This document shows, piece after piece, positions 46,453 to 59,156 of a DNA stretch of 64,000 nucleotides (position 1 is its first letter; every line of letters starts with the position of its first letter). This DNA comes from Arctopsyche grandis. Its lineage: Eukaryota > Arthropoda > Insecta > Trichoptera > Hydropsychidae. The notes beneath the pieces are model-generated. The model saw nothing but the letters and a program-made list of their open reading frames with translations, was not told the origin of the DNA and made no database searches. The stretch spans positions 17,022,501 through 17,086,500 of the forward strand of contig NC_135358.1 in the NCBI RefSeq assembly GCF_051622035.1. The letters are read 5' to 3'. Position numbers and translations under genes: made by a program.

Positions 46453-48540
46453 ACTGTAATAATAACATTTAAATAAGATAAATAATACTTACAAGAAAAA
46501 TAATGTATATAATATATAGGCGATGATCACTGGATAAGCTTTTAGAATATGTAGACCTTAGATGTACATACATATGTACAAAGTATTAGTATCTAATATA
46601 TAATTTCGAAAGAGACTTTGTATGTCAGTATCATTGGTTGGGAACTTCGTAAACAATACAAAGTTTCTATGACGACAATTCAATTGGTTGAATATTATAT
46701 TTTTTTCGATAAAAATAAATTTAATAAAAAAACAAATGAATATTTACTATCAGATTCGCCATGTTTACGCTGTTTATATTACAAAGCCGGGTAAAACAAC
46801 TAGTAAACAATAAAAATCAAATAAATTAGTAAGTAATTTTATATAAGTAATAGCATAAAATATAATAATAATAATTTACACAAATGTGAATTTTTAACAT
46901 CTATCGCAAATTCTTTTTATTATGTTTCCATACAGAAAAATCTCATTCTTTTTTTAAAGTTTCATTCATACATCGTAAAGTACTGAAATTATTACTCCCA
47001 TAATTTTACCGTTCTTTTTTGTTTTTCTGTGCAAATTCTCACTTTTATTCCGATGTGTTATAATTTCCCATGGGAGCTTTATATATTTTTGAACGCGGGA
47101 TTTTACCTTTAAAATCGAGTTAGGATTTGGCTCATTCGACAAAAATTGTAGACGACCCTTTCTTGTAAATTTAACCCAAGAAAGGGCAGGTGTTGCACAC
47201 GAATACACATACATACACACATACCTCGTCTCCCCCTCCGTAATTTCATTCACCTTCCTCGATAAATATACAGACGACCGTTAAAATATATCGTTTGGTT
47301 AGACACACATACACATTTTGAAATGGATTGAAAAAAAAAAACTAGAAGTACCCCACTTAACGGGATCGCTGACTAGTCGTATGACGTGTCTGATAAGTCT
47401 CGAGTCATTCAATCGCATTGACATCTCACGTGTGGATCCCGACAGTCATCTGTCGATTTTAGTTGTGTATGTTTACGCAGTTTACGATGATTCTTGGCTG
47501 TTTTTTGTGGAAATAAATGTTCGCGTAGGAATCCTTTTTTTTTGCGGACAGGATGCCCTTATCAAGCCGCGATTAGGTATGTATAATTATCACCGACGTT
47601 TATATATATGAAGTGTACATGAAATCATAATATGCGTATAATTGTATTTACTCGTTTAGTAAATATATTCATATGTATGTATTATACAAATATGAACGTG
47701 TACTTCCCGTTATTAATTTTGTTATTTTTAACGAATTTTAAGCATGTATTCATCTTTATATTCCTTTTATGTTTATTTTATTTTTGATATTTTTTTCAAA
47801 TTGTTTTATTTTATTTTCAGAATCTCCAATTTGTTTATTTTTGTGGATTAAACCCATTTGGACCTTTATTTTGAAGTATTTTTTTCATTTTTGCATGCAG
47901 GTAAGATTTTTTTGTTATGATTTGTTTTTTTTTTCATATGTAAATATATATTTTACTTTCATCCTGTAAAAAAATGATTTTGTACATAAAATGCTTTTGA
48001 CCCCAATTATGTATGTATGATGTACACACATACTCGCACATACATACAAAGGTAATTTTCACAATATAATAGCATAATTGACGACTATCCGTAAATGTAT
48101 GTACGTATATATGTACACAAGTATATACCTCGAGGTCTGAAATGTAAATTAAATGTGGAATTTCTGAAAACCGTACTTCGTTTTATGACTTTCGCACATC
48201 GCGATCGCGCACACAACTATCTTTGCCACTAAAATCGTGAAAACAGAATATCTGGCACTCGAGTTCTCGTTATTGTGATAATTCGCGTGGACAAATCTCG
48301 ATGGATTGAATTTTCAGGTGCCAGACGTCTCGTGATTGAGATTGTAGTGATGTGTCCGAGAACGCTTTGTGCGGAATAATCACCGAACCGACTAAAATAT
48401 ATATATTAAAGATTAAGTTGTCAATATTTATGAGTAAAGATCGAATGGTCTTTGTGGCACAATTGAAAAAATCACTCACTTCAGGAGCCGAACTGGGGAA
48501 ATGTTTTATATTTTTCAAGGAATTGTTTTAAATAAATAAA
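46453..48540. other. Noncoding or unrecognised stretch
   Basis: No supported exon. A splice-like pair surrounds 47821-47899 (TTTATTTTCAG and CAG|GTAAGA), but the enclosed frame is composition-driven. Local patches at 47340-47580 and 48180-48500 have more mixed base composition, which could mark regulatory DNA or unrecognised repeats. Confidence 0.35.
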
Positions 48541-48547
48541 TTAATAC

Positions 48548-48875
48548 TTGGGAGAGGTGGCATAATCGATGGACCCAATTTTATATTTCCTACTATGTAT
48601 TTGAATATGATTTATAGATTTTGAAATCATATTCAAATAGTGGATAGGCTGGTTTTTTTGTCAATTTGATGAGGAACCGTTTCGACGATTAAATCAAGAT
48701 AAATTGGCAAACTCCGATAGGAAACGATCGCCACAAATATTCAAGTCTGACCAGAAGCAATACAGAGATACTCGGAATAAATTGTTTTCAATCGAGGCCA
48801 ACCCATGGGATCGAACTCGACAACCTCTAGGTCGTAAGCATTAACGCAACCACCAATCTATGCAGCTAGCTAGCC
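48548..48875 (-). mobile_element. tRNA-derived SINE copy
   Basis: On the minus strand it starts with a tRNA-like head: an A-box-like TAGATTGGTGGTTGCG, then a B box in GAGGTTGTCGAGTTCGATCC. The body follows (CTCGATTGAAAACAATTTAT, GGTCAGACTTGAATATT, GATCGTTTCCTATC, TTTGCCAATTTA), and the end is near CCACTATTTGAATATGA. The B box and order of blocks are shared with copies at about 57400-57600, 60285-60425 and 60605-60885, so it is a dispersed pol III-type retroposon rather than a tRNA gene. Confidence 0.8.
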
Positions 48876-48899
48876 TTTAAATACTATTTAATTTATGTA

Positions 48900-50860
48900 T
48901 ATAATGTGCTACCAATGCGTCTCATTGGCAACTTGCACCGCCCCAAAGGGATATTGCCCCGGTCCGATGTATATTAATGTGGATCTAAAATTTTCGATGA
49001 GAATCTGCTCTCATATTGCATATGTATGTATGTATGCATAATGTACATAAAAAGTCGTTACGCTATGTTTTTTTTAACACTAATAAAAAATCCGTTCTAT
49101 TGAGTAATTGTTATGTATGTATGTCGAACGAATAATAATAAGCTTTTGTCACACGCGTAATAAATTCGCAATATTATTCGATAACAATATTCGCATTGTG
49201 ATCGTGTTTTGATTACTTACGTGTTTTCATACTACATTTTCCACTGGCTGGATGGATTACGTGCTGAAAAAATATCAACGGTTTCTTAATATTATTATGA
49301 AATGATTTCCCATTTGCTTTTTCATAACATAAAACGTGTTCCGATAACAATTCTCAATCGCAGGCACGAGCACTTTTTTTTAAAATTATTTTCGTCTATA
49401 CGTATACGTTTAAAATTATTTTCATCCATACGTATGAACATTAACAGGGCCGCGCCTAGGAGTTCGGCTGCCTGTGTGCACACTAAAATCGGCCGCTCTT
49501 TAATTGTATCAACAAATGTATAAATCATATTAATAAAAAAATAAAAATGAAGGGCATGCGAGTAGTGCAAACATCTTACCTTGTGATAAATATTGTGTGA
49601 GAAATATAGTGTTGAAAATTTTAATCACAAAAAAAAAACCCAAAATAACAGACAGAAAACCAAAACATTAAGTTCTGAATAGGACCAGACGACAAAGCAG
49701 ACTGGACGTTTTCAAGTTCATTCATTAAAATATAGTGCTTTTACCCCCAATCCCACATCTAGGAAACTGTTCTTTTGATGACCAACCAATTATCAACATC
49801 CTTGAAGAAATACATCTAGCAGTCGCAAAGATAATAGAACATAAAAGACCTAGCTCTATGCGGACCGAAGCTATACCTGCCATCCCGATTTTCCCCCGAA
49901 TTGTAGTTCGGATGTGTTACAAGTTGTAACTTGCAACAGCAATCCACAAGTACATATACAACAAGACAAACTAAATGCATCTTAAAAAGTGCGGTGTCTT
50001 GTTTCGTATTTTTTAAGGAATATAATTTTTTCGACAATTATTTCGGCCGCTTTTATATTTCGTACATTTTGTACATATGGTAGGCGTAACCCTGTAGATG
50101 ATGTATAATCAAATTTCAAATAATTATTGAAGGACTTAAGGACTTAAAAATTCACTTAAGGGTATAAAATATTCCCTTTTCGATAACAGAGTGTAAACAT
50201 TGATCAAATTGAATTTTACAAGCAACTCCTTTAAATGGAAAAACAACATTCCCATCGTTCCCAGCGACCCACTTTCCATACCCTTGGCCCACTTTCAACA
50301 TCGAAGGATCTTTTCATTTTATTCTACAATATAGGTCATTGCTACACCCTGCTATCAGCGATACTTATCGTTTCCGCATCGGGCTTATTTTACACGCCAA
50401 TTAAAAACATATCGCCTCTAATTACCCGGAGAAATTAATTTCCCTAAATATGAATTTAGCTCGTACGAATTTCAGCAGCACTTGCGTCCTTTTAATTCAG
50501 CGAGAACGAACGATCTTTTAATTGAATATACGAAATAGGCAGAATAGGCAAGTAAGTGCTTCACTATATACATACATACATACATATATAAGTGGTATGC
50601 CCTACATTTTGTAATGTGGGGTGGTAGATGCGACCTTATGTATGCACATATGTATATCTAAACGTATATGTATGTAAACTTTGCTTTGTAGCTTGTTTAC
50701 GCCATCAACTTGTGGAATAATCGTATTATACGGAACTAATGTATAGTTACTATAGAATAATCTTAACCTTTTGTATAAAGCGTGTTGATTGTTGTGACGT
50801 TCGCTGCCCTCATATCGTTGAATGAAATCAAATGTTAACTTCCATTTCACTCTTAGTTAA
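48900..50860. other. Stretch without recognised gene
   Basis: Short frames only. A near-direct repeat ATTATTTTCGTCTATACGTATACGTTTAAA / ATTATTTTCATCCATACGTATG occurs at 49385-49435 (a 33-bp period duplicated once). I see no exon or element boundary. Confidence 0.35.
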
Positions 50861-51023
50861 TACCGGGTTGACGCGATACGAGTGGGCCCAGACGAAGTCG
50901 CTCGGACGCTACTCGTAACGTGGCAACAGGAAATCCGACCGAGTAAGTCGAACCGCGCTCAATTTTGCCGATTGTATCCGTATACGAGTGACGTTTCAAA
51001 ATGCTGGTGTGGAGCTTAATTAA

Positions 51024-51634
51024 CCCTTTGAATGCTGACGTTTTGGCGTCTGCTGACAAGTCCATGGGCCTGCAAAACGACGATAGGCATTGTATATTGA
51101 GCACGTTCAAAATAAACAAGAATACTATATGCTAAGCCTTTAAAGGTAGCATTGAAAAAAAAATGCATTGAACATGGGTCGTGTAATCCGAGTCATTCAT
51201 TTTTCAACGTTTATAAAGAGTCATTTACACCGGAATTTCTGAATTTATAACCGAATTATAGCAGAATTACCCGATGGAAATCTCTAACTGCGGAGTATTT
51301 TACATTGTGGCTTGGAATTTAGATTGTGAGCATTACATTTTAACAACAATGAAGAAGATGGAACTAGTTTTGGAAAAATATATTCATTAATAGACTTCTT
51401 TTGTTTAGTTTATATTGTTGTAATGATATGTATATTCGAGAGTCTAAATACACCTTTACAAAACTTGAAAGCCTCGACAATAGTTATCCAGGGTAGTGAT
51501 CTACGGTTTGTTTGGATTAGCTACAATTTTTATACCTACTTTCTATTGGATTTATAAATAATTCTAGTTAGAGATGTTGGCGAAATTTTCAGCGTGGTGG
51601 TCTTTCAACAGAAAAGACGTCAACACTCAAAGGG
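51024..51634. mobile_element. piggyBac-like non-autonomous element, TTAA target
   Basis: The left end CCCTTTGAATGCTGACG and right end CGTCAACACTCAAAGGG are inverted copies. Each is bordered by TTAA (51020-51023 and 51635-51638), the hallmark target of piggyBac. The 611-bp interior has no transposase frame I recognise. Confidence 0.88.
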
Positions 51635-51889
51635 TTAATAAGCTCAGTTTAATGTAAAATTGTTCCATTTATTTAATGAACAGAATTAAAAAAAATAAGC
51701 TACTAAAACTGAGCTTAAATAAAAAAAAAATTCGACAAATTTGAATAGCCTGACGGTAGTGCAAATATTTTTTTTAGAATTTTGATATTATTTTTTACGG
51801 ATTCCCCATAATACATAACATCTTTTCCACCTAGCGGTGTTTCCACATTCCTAAATTCGCTGTTTTCGATGTACCCTAGTATACCTACA

Positions 51890-52130
51890 TACATACATTC
51901 TTCTTATGCCAAATCCATATTCGGACGTATGCGAATACCATGAGCAGATATTATTTATAGCCCGTGCGATTTCTGCCTTATCATGGGCAAGCTGAAACAA
52001 TTTTTCGAGTTCTTATCCCATCCATGGCCTGATGTTCCGGAGCCAAGAGAGCCTCTTTCTCCTAAGCCACCGTTTGCCTTCTATGTACTTTTCCCATCAA
52101 AATTGTCTGTAGAAGGCGACACAATTTAGG
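51890..52130 (-). mobile_element. Fragment of a second LINE family (reverse transcriptase C-terminus)
   Basis: On the minus strand the translation includes KYIEGKRWLRRKRLSWLRNI, then RPWMG, ELEKLFQLAHDKAEIARAI, then NNICSW. This matches the C-terminal 'EGKRxRGRRRxSWLxNLRxW.G....ELF..A.D' segment common in insect endonuclease-reverse transcriptase LINEs. It is a short fragment with stops. It is distinct from the LINE family at 42955-43875. Confidence 0.7.
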
Positions 52131-54375
52131 TATAATTGCAAACGGAATTCAGTTCAAATGTCAATTATTATTCTTACATATTGGCATAATGCTTCTTGTT
52201 GATGGGAATACATTATATAGGTATATATGTATGTATGTATGTACATACATATGTACATACATATATACAGTGAAATTGTTATTGTTAGTCAAATTAAAAT
52301 TTAGCTGACCATTCACAAAGGTGACAATTTGTGTTGATTTTATCTGTCCCGGTAAGCCGTGAGATTAAATCAGTAAACTTTTTTATGTAATAAATTCTTT
52401 TATCTAATGTTATATAATACATTGGAATATTCAAAGCCTCAAACCCTATTGATTAGTGCTCATATTAAATAATATGTACACTAGGGAATTTTGTACACTA
52501 GTAATTTTTAATTAAATTATCTTAATGCACAAGCATCAATTTACTTTTTCCCAAGAATGGCAATTGGAAACGAATTTATATAAATGTACATATGGGCCGT
52601 TATATTTGAAATTGTCCACTTTTCTTTATTTTGAAAAATAGTTCGCAAAACATTAAATATAGTTTTGCACTTTATATGTACATATATAGTTTTTCGTTTT
52701 ACAATATTTAAAAATACTGGTAGCCTTTAATATATTTGTTGTTTTTCCGAGAATCTGGACATATCGAATTAATAGTTTGGATTAATCTGTGAATAATAGA
52801 GTGTAATGAAATAATTTTGTGGGAAATTGTAAATTGGACTTCCGCCACTTTCAAATATAAAGACTGGTGTGACGCATTGAGGCAACCTGTCAGGACACAT
52901 TGTTCATTTATTTGTTATTGTTAATTATTTATCCATTTATAATGTATTTATTATAACAATAAATCAAATAAATAAATAAAAATAGCGGCTCATAGGTATC
53001 TCGAATTCGAAAGTGTCAGGAATCGGAATCCTTAATTACAATAGACCTTTTTTTGTTTGAACGAACCTTCGAAATACTAATTTCGTGACATTTCAATTCG
53101 TATTCTATATGTAGGTGCCGACATATGAGATTCAACCATCCATGTAAAAGTGAAGCAGACAGATTACGCGAATTATGTTATACATATATACGAGTACATA
53201 TATAATATTATGAACCATATTTTTACTTATGTACCTATATATACACATCGTAAAACTTGATATCACCCAGGATACGTGCCAGAAGATGGGCATGTCTCGG
53301 ACACGTTTGCTTCCACGTCACCCGACATCAGCCCGACATGTTTGACAGGGAGTGGGGCGGAAGTTGGCTGATACGCCCTTCGGTGGTGTACTTCCGGTTT
53401 CGTATCTTTCCGATGTCGCGGGAAATTACACCCCCGATAAAAGCGCCTATCGCGTTTCCATTAAAATGTGTGCGACTTGCTAGTCTATTCCGATTAGTTT
53501 ATCGAGAATCGCTTACGACGAGATTACGCAATTATTCACCTTGTTTTGGCCATTGAATTCGCACGTGGGCGAGATCATAATACCGTTAACTCCCGATTTA
53601 GACACAACGGTCCAATTATTGTATTGCACATATGTACATATGTATCTACATTCATATATGGGGTGGGTGTTTTGGCTTTCAAAGCTATTTCTGTTTCAAA
53701 ATAGTCCTTTTACGTTAGACGTACCTACATATGTATTAAATTTTTATATTTCTATTTTATGTTTGATACTTACATACGTGTGTGGGTGGGGTCGCATATG
53801 GGCCCGTTCGTCAATGACGTTGTTGGGATCAAAAGGGCATCTTCAAAATGGATTCCTTTATTATGTACGAATGCATGTGTGCATGTAATTTGAGTCGGCT
53901 GCGATGTAGCGAATGTAATAAAGCCGCAAGCTAAAGGTTAGGAGTGTATGTTTCGTTCGTTGGAAAAATAAAAATAAACTGAACTCTCCGTATATTCGCG
54001 TTGAGTTTGTGTGAAGTCTTCATGATGTCTATGGAGTCCGCCATATTTATTTTCCGACGAAAATGAACCTGTTGCTGAAATAACATGTTCTGTTTTCATT
54101 TTGTGATTGGCGGGCTTGAGTGCACGGCCTCGCTCAGGATTATTAGATTTCACAAATTAGTCACTAAATTAAAAAAAAAGTTTTACTTCCGGTATGAAAA
54201 ATAATATTCGACGCTACATTGTAATGACGTGAATGAATTGCTCGCGATGTCTAAAAGAAGTTTTGTCATAGAAAATTAACCCATGCTTTTCCTTATTCAT
54301 ATAAGTTATTGCATGCCTGATAGCATTTCCTTAGATGGTGAAATAGTATGTATATATATATATATACATATATAT
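52131..54375. other. Stretch without recognised gene
   Basis: A strong TACA/TATG palindromic microsatellite occurs at 52218-52266. A patch with balanced composition at 53255-53600 carries an open frame (53257-53556), but I find no domain or splice structure to support it. Confidence 0.35.
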
Positions 54376-54379
54376 TTAG

Positions 54380-54965
54380 GGCAAATTATAGACATGTCTG
54401 GTAGCAAGGTAGAGGAAACTAGAAGACGTGTTAAATTAAGATGGAGTGCATTTGGGCGAATCAATCGTTTTTAAATAAAAAATGCCACTTTGCCTAAAGT
54501 AAAAGATCTTTGATCTATATGTGTTTTGCCAATGATGATGTGTACATGCGAAACTTGGACATTAACGCCAAAATGCTTCACAAAGTCCAATGCACTCAAA
54601 GATGTGTAGAACATTATATGCTCGGCATAGGTAGAAGAGATAGAAAACTGAATACGTGATTGAGAAGTATGACAAGGGTAGTGGACGTAGTATATAGAGA
54701 GAATAAAGAAATTAAGAAAGTAATGGGCGGGTTACGTGGCTAGAAGAATAGACGAAAGGTAGACAAAAGAAGTGCTAGAATGTTACCCGATACAATGCAA
54801 AAGGGTAAAAGGAAAACCGCAGGGAAGATATGTAGGTAGAAAAAATTAGGAAAATGTGTGGGTTGAGATGGATGAGAGCTGCGCAAAACAGAGACGAGTG
54901 GAAGCCTGTTGGAGAGGCTTTCATCCAGCACTGGATGGTGGATGGCTATAAATGATGATAATGAC
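54380..54965 (+). mobile_element. Decayed LINE copy (same family as 42955-43875)
   Basis: It starts with TAGACATGTCTGGTAGCAAG like the 42955 copy. It contains the ACTTGGACATTAACGCC and GGGTTACGTGGCTAGAAG blocks and ends with AGAGGCTTTCATCCAGCACT, TGGATGGCTATAAATGATGA. Multiple frame breaks. Confidence 0.7.
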
Positions 54966-55024
54966 TTTGGAATATTTGAATAATGTGAAGAAATTGTTTA
55001 TCTGGATCAGTAATCTGAAACTGA

Positions 55025-55310
55025 AATTAAAAGACGTATTGCAATAGCCAAAGACGCTATAAAGAGGTTGACCAAAATCTGGAAGGACAGATTCGTATTG
55101 ACGAAGGTTTGTCCAGTCCAAACAGATAATGTTAAAGTGTGAACAAACAGAGATTGTAAAAGTGTGAATGGAAGGCCGCAAGTAAGATGGGTGAATGAAA
55201 ATGGACAGAATTGAGATGGATGAGAGTTGTGCAAAACAGAGGCGAACGGAAGCGTGTCGGAGAGGCCTTCGTTCAGCGGTGGATGGTGAATGATTGTAAA
55301 TGATGATATG
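55025..55310 (+). mobile_element. Partial LINE copy (same family), internally deleted
   Basis: It carries the 5' block (GAAATTAAAAGACGTAT), then jumps to the 3' block (GAGATGGATGAGAGTTGTGC, AGAGGCCTTCGTTCAGCGGT, GTAAATGATGATA). Much of the middle is missing compared with 54380-54965, which it follows directly in the same orientation. Confidence 0.65.
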
Positions 55311-55801
55311 GACAATATTTTTACGTACAATGTTTTTATCTCACGTTAGCGTATTTTATCTCACGATTTTAAAAGTGGTATATATATTTTCCCTCGAAAA
55401 AAAATGTAAACGTAATCGCCCATTTTGAATGCAAAAATTTACACGTATCTATTTTCTACCAATGACCCGATCTGGTGCATGAAAATTGATGTTTTTAGAA
55501 GCAGGAGCAGGCAGTTGCGAAAGGATATACAAATTAATTTTTTTCGTGCATTGTTTTACGTGTACATATAAATGTTAGTAGTTGTGTGCAATACACGTCC
55601 GACTGCGCGCACGCATTACGCCCATCTGTCTTATGCCGTCTCGCTTGTTCTGCCGATTTATTTCGCAAAGCTTTATGTCATGCGAAACGCAATCCTATTT
55701 CAAGGATGAAAAAGTATTAATATCCATCATAAACGGATGGACGGATTCGCCTTTTATGTACATACATATATCCTTATTACGACAGGATTTTTTTTATGAA
55801 T

Positions 55802-56160
55802 AACTAGCTGAACCTGGCATGCGTTACAATGTTCCCGTTCCCATTTGTCGTAAAAAGTCAGGCAGCGCACACATTTGAAATGATTCAATTGTTTATTTTA
55901 GCGAAAACATTTGAAATTATTGCGTTGCAATGCCACTCATTCCCATTTTTCCCGTTTCCGTTCCCGTTTTTGGGCGTTTTTTTACAGTAACCTTCCCGGA
56001 CATGCATACAACAAAATCCTGAAAGTTCCATTGTAATAGGTTGAGTAGTTTAGGAGCCTATACGAGACAGACAGACAAAAAGACAAACAGACATTCATTT
56101 ACATACATATGTATATATTATACTTGCTGTATTATCCGGCTTCGCTCGGTATTTGTAATA
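55802..56160. repeat. Dispersed-repeat-like unit ending in (CAGA)-rich and TATA tail
   Basis: Starts TAGCTGAACCTGGCATGCG and ends GAGTAGTTTAGGAGCCTATA, CGAGACAGACAGACAAAAAG, then TATACTTGCTGTATTATCCG. Comparable 'tagctgacccggc...cagacagacag' sequences are common interspersed repeats in arthropod genomes. That comparison is from memory and I cannot name the family. Noncoding. Confidence 0.45.
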
Positions 56161-56344
56161 TAAACCGCTTAAACATGACTAATCTAATAGTAAACATTTT
56201 ATTAAATTTATTTGAATAGTTTTATTTTATGTAAATTTATTTGAATATTAATTTGTTTTTTTATTATTAAATTGACTGTCACGCACAATCAAACATATAT
56301 AGTAAGTCTCTTATAAAAAAATATTTTTATACGAAATTATATGT

Positions 56345-56455
56345 AAATCAGAATCCGGCGGCTGCGCCCCCGCGTCTGCGTCCCCTAGGGCTTCACCCCC
56401 GGCGCGAAGACGGCTTCGCCCTCGGCGCCTTTGCCCCCGGGGACTTCGAATCCTT
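56345..56455. repeat. GC-rich degenerate repeat (CGGCTTCGCCC-type units)
   Basis: About 110 bp of imperfectly repeated units (GGCTGCGCCCCCGCG, GGCTTCACCCCCGGCGC, GGCTTCGCCCTCGGCGCC) standing out sharply from AT-rich flanks. CCGGCTTCGCTCGGTAT at 56138 is a related word, so both may belong to one interspersed repeat. No gene recognised. Confidence 0.5.
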
Positions 56456-57184
56456 TGAATCGAAAAAAATCTAATTATATGTTCGATGAAGTCACGGATT
56501 TACGAACCAACGAACGAAGGTTATATACAAAGTCTCGTTCCAAATTATATATTAGATATATAGATTTTCATCAAAAATTCGTCCCATCATTCCAGTCGGT
56601 GTAAAGCTTTTTATACATATGTACTCGTATACGTATATTTTCAGCGCTAATAATTTGAAGTATGCAATCGTCCCTTTGAGTATGGTACTTATGCTGGGTA
56701 TTATAAGAAGGAGAACCATAAAGTGTGTAAGATTTATGAGTGTAGATTGGAAGCATCTGTCGTCGGTAACGGTGCCCCGACAGGGCCGCAGGCGAGGCCA
56801 GTCCGTGGTCAGGGGTGGCGAGAGGAAGGTCACCGGCCCGGTTGACCGACCCTGGAATGTGGACTGAGGACATATGCCAAATGGTTGTGACCACTCCTCA
56901 TCCAGGATGTTTCGTCTCGTGTCGTTTTCGCTCGCACACTCGTTTGAGATTCCGTTCTATCTCATTGATTGTGCATATCGATAATATTTTTCAGGGGTAT
57001 ACCACATAATTTTATGTTATTATATGAGGATTGTTTTTATAGATATGCATGTATGTACATATATACATATATACAGTGTGTTTTGCAAAATATTACATAC
57101 ATTCATTGTCCATTCCGTAAAAGACAAAAATAAATGAAAGTAGGGACAGCGATTAAAACGAATGTAAGATACTGCCAATTTTAG

Positions 57185-57187
57185 ATG

Positions 57188-57222
<35 letters not shown>
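57185..57222. repeat. Poly(T) tract
   Basis: More than 30 consecutive T, consistent with the poly(A) tail of a minus-strand retroposon or plain slippage. Confidence 0.8.
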
Positions 57223-57399
57223 CATACCAGGAAGGCATTACAGGTAAACCCCAATGCGCCTTCCTGGCCAAATTACAAACAATACAGCATTTTTTATTAT
57301 ATAAGTCGCTAAATTACGAGACACTGACTTAAACTCGACAATTAACGAGACATCTATGAATTGTACATACATTTTTATTGTAATATTTACATTAATCAT

Positions 57400-57605
57400 A
57401 CTCAAATAGTGGTGACATAGTGGGTAGGAAGGATTTTTAGCCAATTTTTAATCGGGAATCGTTTCAACAATGAAATCAGAGAAAATTGGCAAACTCTGAT
57501 AGGAAACGATCAACCAGGAGTCACAAATCCTGGTCCGACCAGCAGCATTACAGATATACTCAGAAAAATTCTTTTCAATCGAGGTCAGCTCAAGGGATTT
57601 ATTTA
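57400..57605 (-). mobile_element. tRNA-derived SINE copy, head-truncated
   Basis: On the minus strand it holds the SINE body (TTGACCTCGATT-like, GAAAAGAATTTTTCTGAGTA, GGTCGGACCAGGATTTGTGA, GATCGTTTCCTATCAGAGTT) and the 3' end near CACTATTTGAGTATGA. The B-box head of the family seen at 48875 is missing. Confidence 0.7.
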
Positions 57606-57619
57606 GGAATTTATCTCAA

Positions 57620-58860
57620 CATCTGCAATTTGTATGTATTGAGACGACCTATATATGTATGTATTTAGATTTACTGAATATTTCTAGCAGCTCTAAATAA
57701 AATAAACATTTTTATTTGAACATATTTAAGTTTTACTATTTCCAATGATTCAAGCATTGTATTATTAGATGGGTACGAAAGTTTATGATATCCAAATACA
57801 ATTATGGAATGAAATTGATATGTTATTAATTAGAATTGTCGAATTTGTCTATATATGTATATGTATATTAAGATGTTCACTTCATGTAGGTGAAAAGTTT
57901 GCTCAATGAATCTCCATAAACTTTGGCTTTGTGGTTACAATATTTTATCTCATATTGTTGGAATATAATCGCGAAATTCATTAAGGAATAATAAGATATT
58001 AAAAGGTACTGTATATGTACATAAAACATACTTCAACTAATAAATACGTAATCTAATAATAGAAAATGTTCAGATATTATCCTCGAATAATATGTATGTA
58101 CATATATTGTGTTCATTGTATTATTCCTAAATTTTCTTGTAAAAAAATTATATTTATCTCCTACTCAAAATATATGTAAATGGGTTTTAAAAATATCATG
58201 GAAGCCAAAAAAATACGAATTAAATGATGAAATTTGTGTTTCGAGGAAACCTACATGATATTATGTAAATATATAAAAAGCATTTTTAAAGTAAGTAAAA
58301 ATAATGAAAAGCTTGAGTTGCGCTATAAATATTCTCATATTTTTGAATTATAAATAAACCAACGAAATCTAAAATCTCGCTATCGAATTTGCCGGCTTAT
58401 AAATTTTATAGCTATTGTTGAAAAAATTATTACAATATTGTACAACTTTCGGAGAAATTTCAATTCTTCAGATCTAAAACTGAAACGATTCCTGCTACTT
58501 ATGAATAAGTCATAAATTAATATTCAAATGAATACGAAACCTGCGACAATTCTATCTAAAAATACTCACATACATACATTTATACAATATGTGTACACAT
58601 TACTACATAATACATACATATATCAGACAAAACTCTCCAAATGCCCAACCACAAAAAGCAACATGCAGAAATAAGCACCTGCTCTCGTAGCAGAAGACCA
58701 GCTGTTCTCGCAAGCTTTATTTAAAATTTAACACGGCGAACTTACGAAAACACATGGTATCCTTTCGTAGACAGCGACTTAATTCGACGATCGTCAACCT
58801 TTTCATTTTTATTTTTCTAAATTACTTTCATTATTCGACCAACGCCTCAAAGTTTGACGG
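57620..58860. other. AT-rich stretch without recognised gene
   Basis: No exon-like frame, no element boundary found. Confidence 0.35.
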
Positions 58861-59009
58861 AACATACAGCGAAATAAGAAGAGGTATGTAAAAACCATTG
58901 TTTTTATCAAACGGTTCGTCCCAATTAAAGTTAAACGAGCTCGAGCAGCACGCTAATTGTGCACAATTGCACTTGTCCCTTATTAACTTTTTACTTCATC
59001 TCGTTCCAG

Positions 59010-59156
59010 GGAATCGATTTCAAAGATTCCGCCGAAATATTCAACATATTCGTGTATCCGTTTATACGAAAAAAAGTACAAAAAAAGGAGTTCTGTACAT
59101 ACATTATTAGTCCGGAGCGAAAAATACCAACTTTGAATTTCCCACGATGGACCTAA
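59010..59156 (+). other. Weak candidate exon
   Basis: An acceptor-like TTACTTCATCTCGTTCCAG precedes an open frame reading GIDFKDSAEIFNIFVYPFIR, then ISPERKIPTLNFPRWT and a stop. It has a more protein-like composition than its neighbours, but no family is recognised and no partner exon is found. It could be a terminal exon of the gene starting at 44454, but the phase cannot be tested without transcripts. Confidence 0.15.

Noticed and set aside
47821-47899. Possible second exon of the orphan gene
   Set aside because: Joining the phase-1 end at 44523 to this acceptor creates TAA at once, and the segment is T-rich with no protein character.
53257-53556. 99-codon open frame in a balanced-composition patch
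   Set aside because: No recognisable domain or exon borders; kept only as a note in the gap description.
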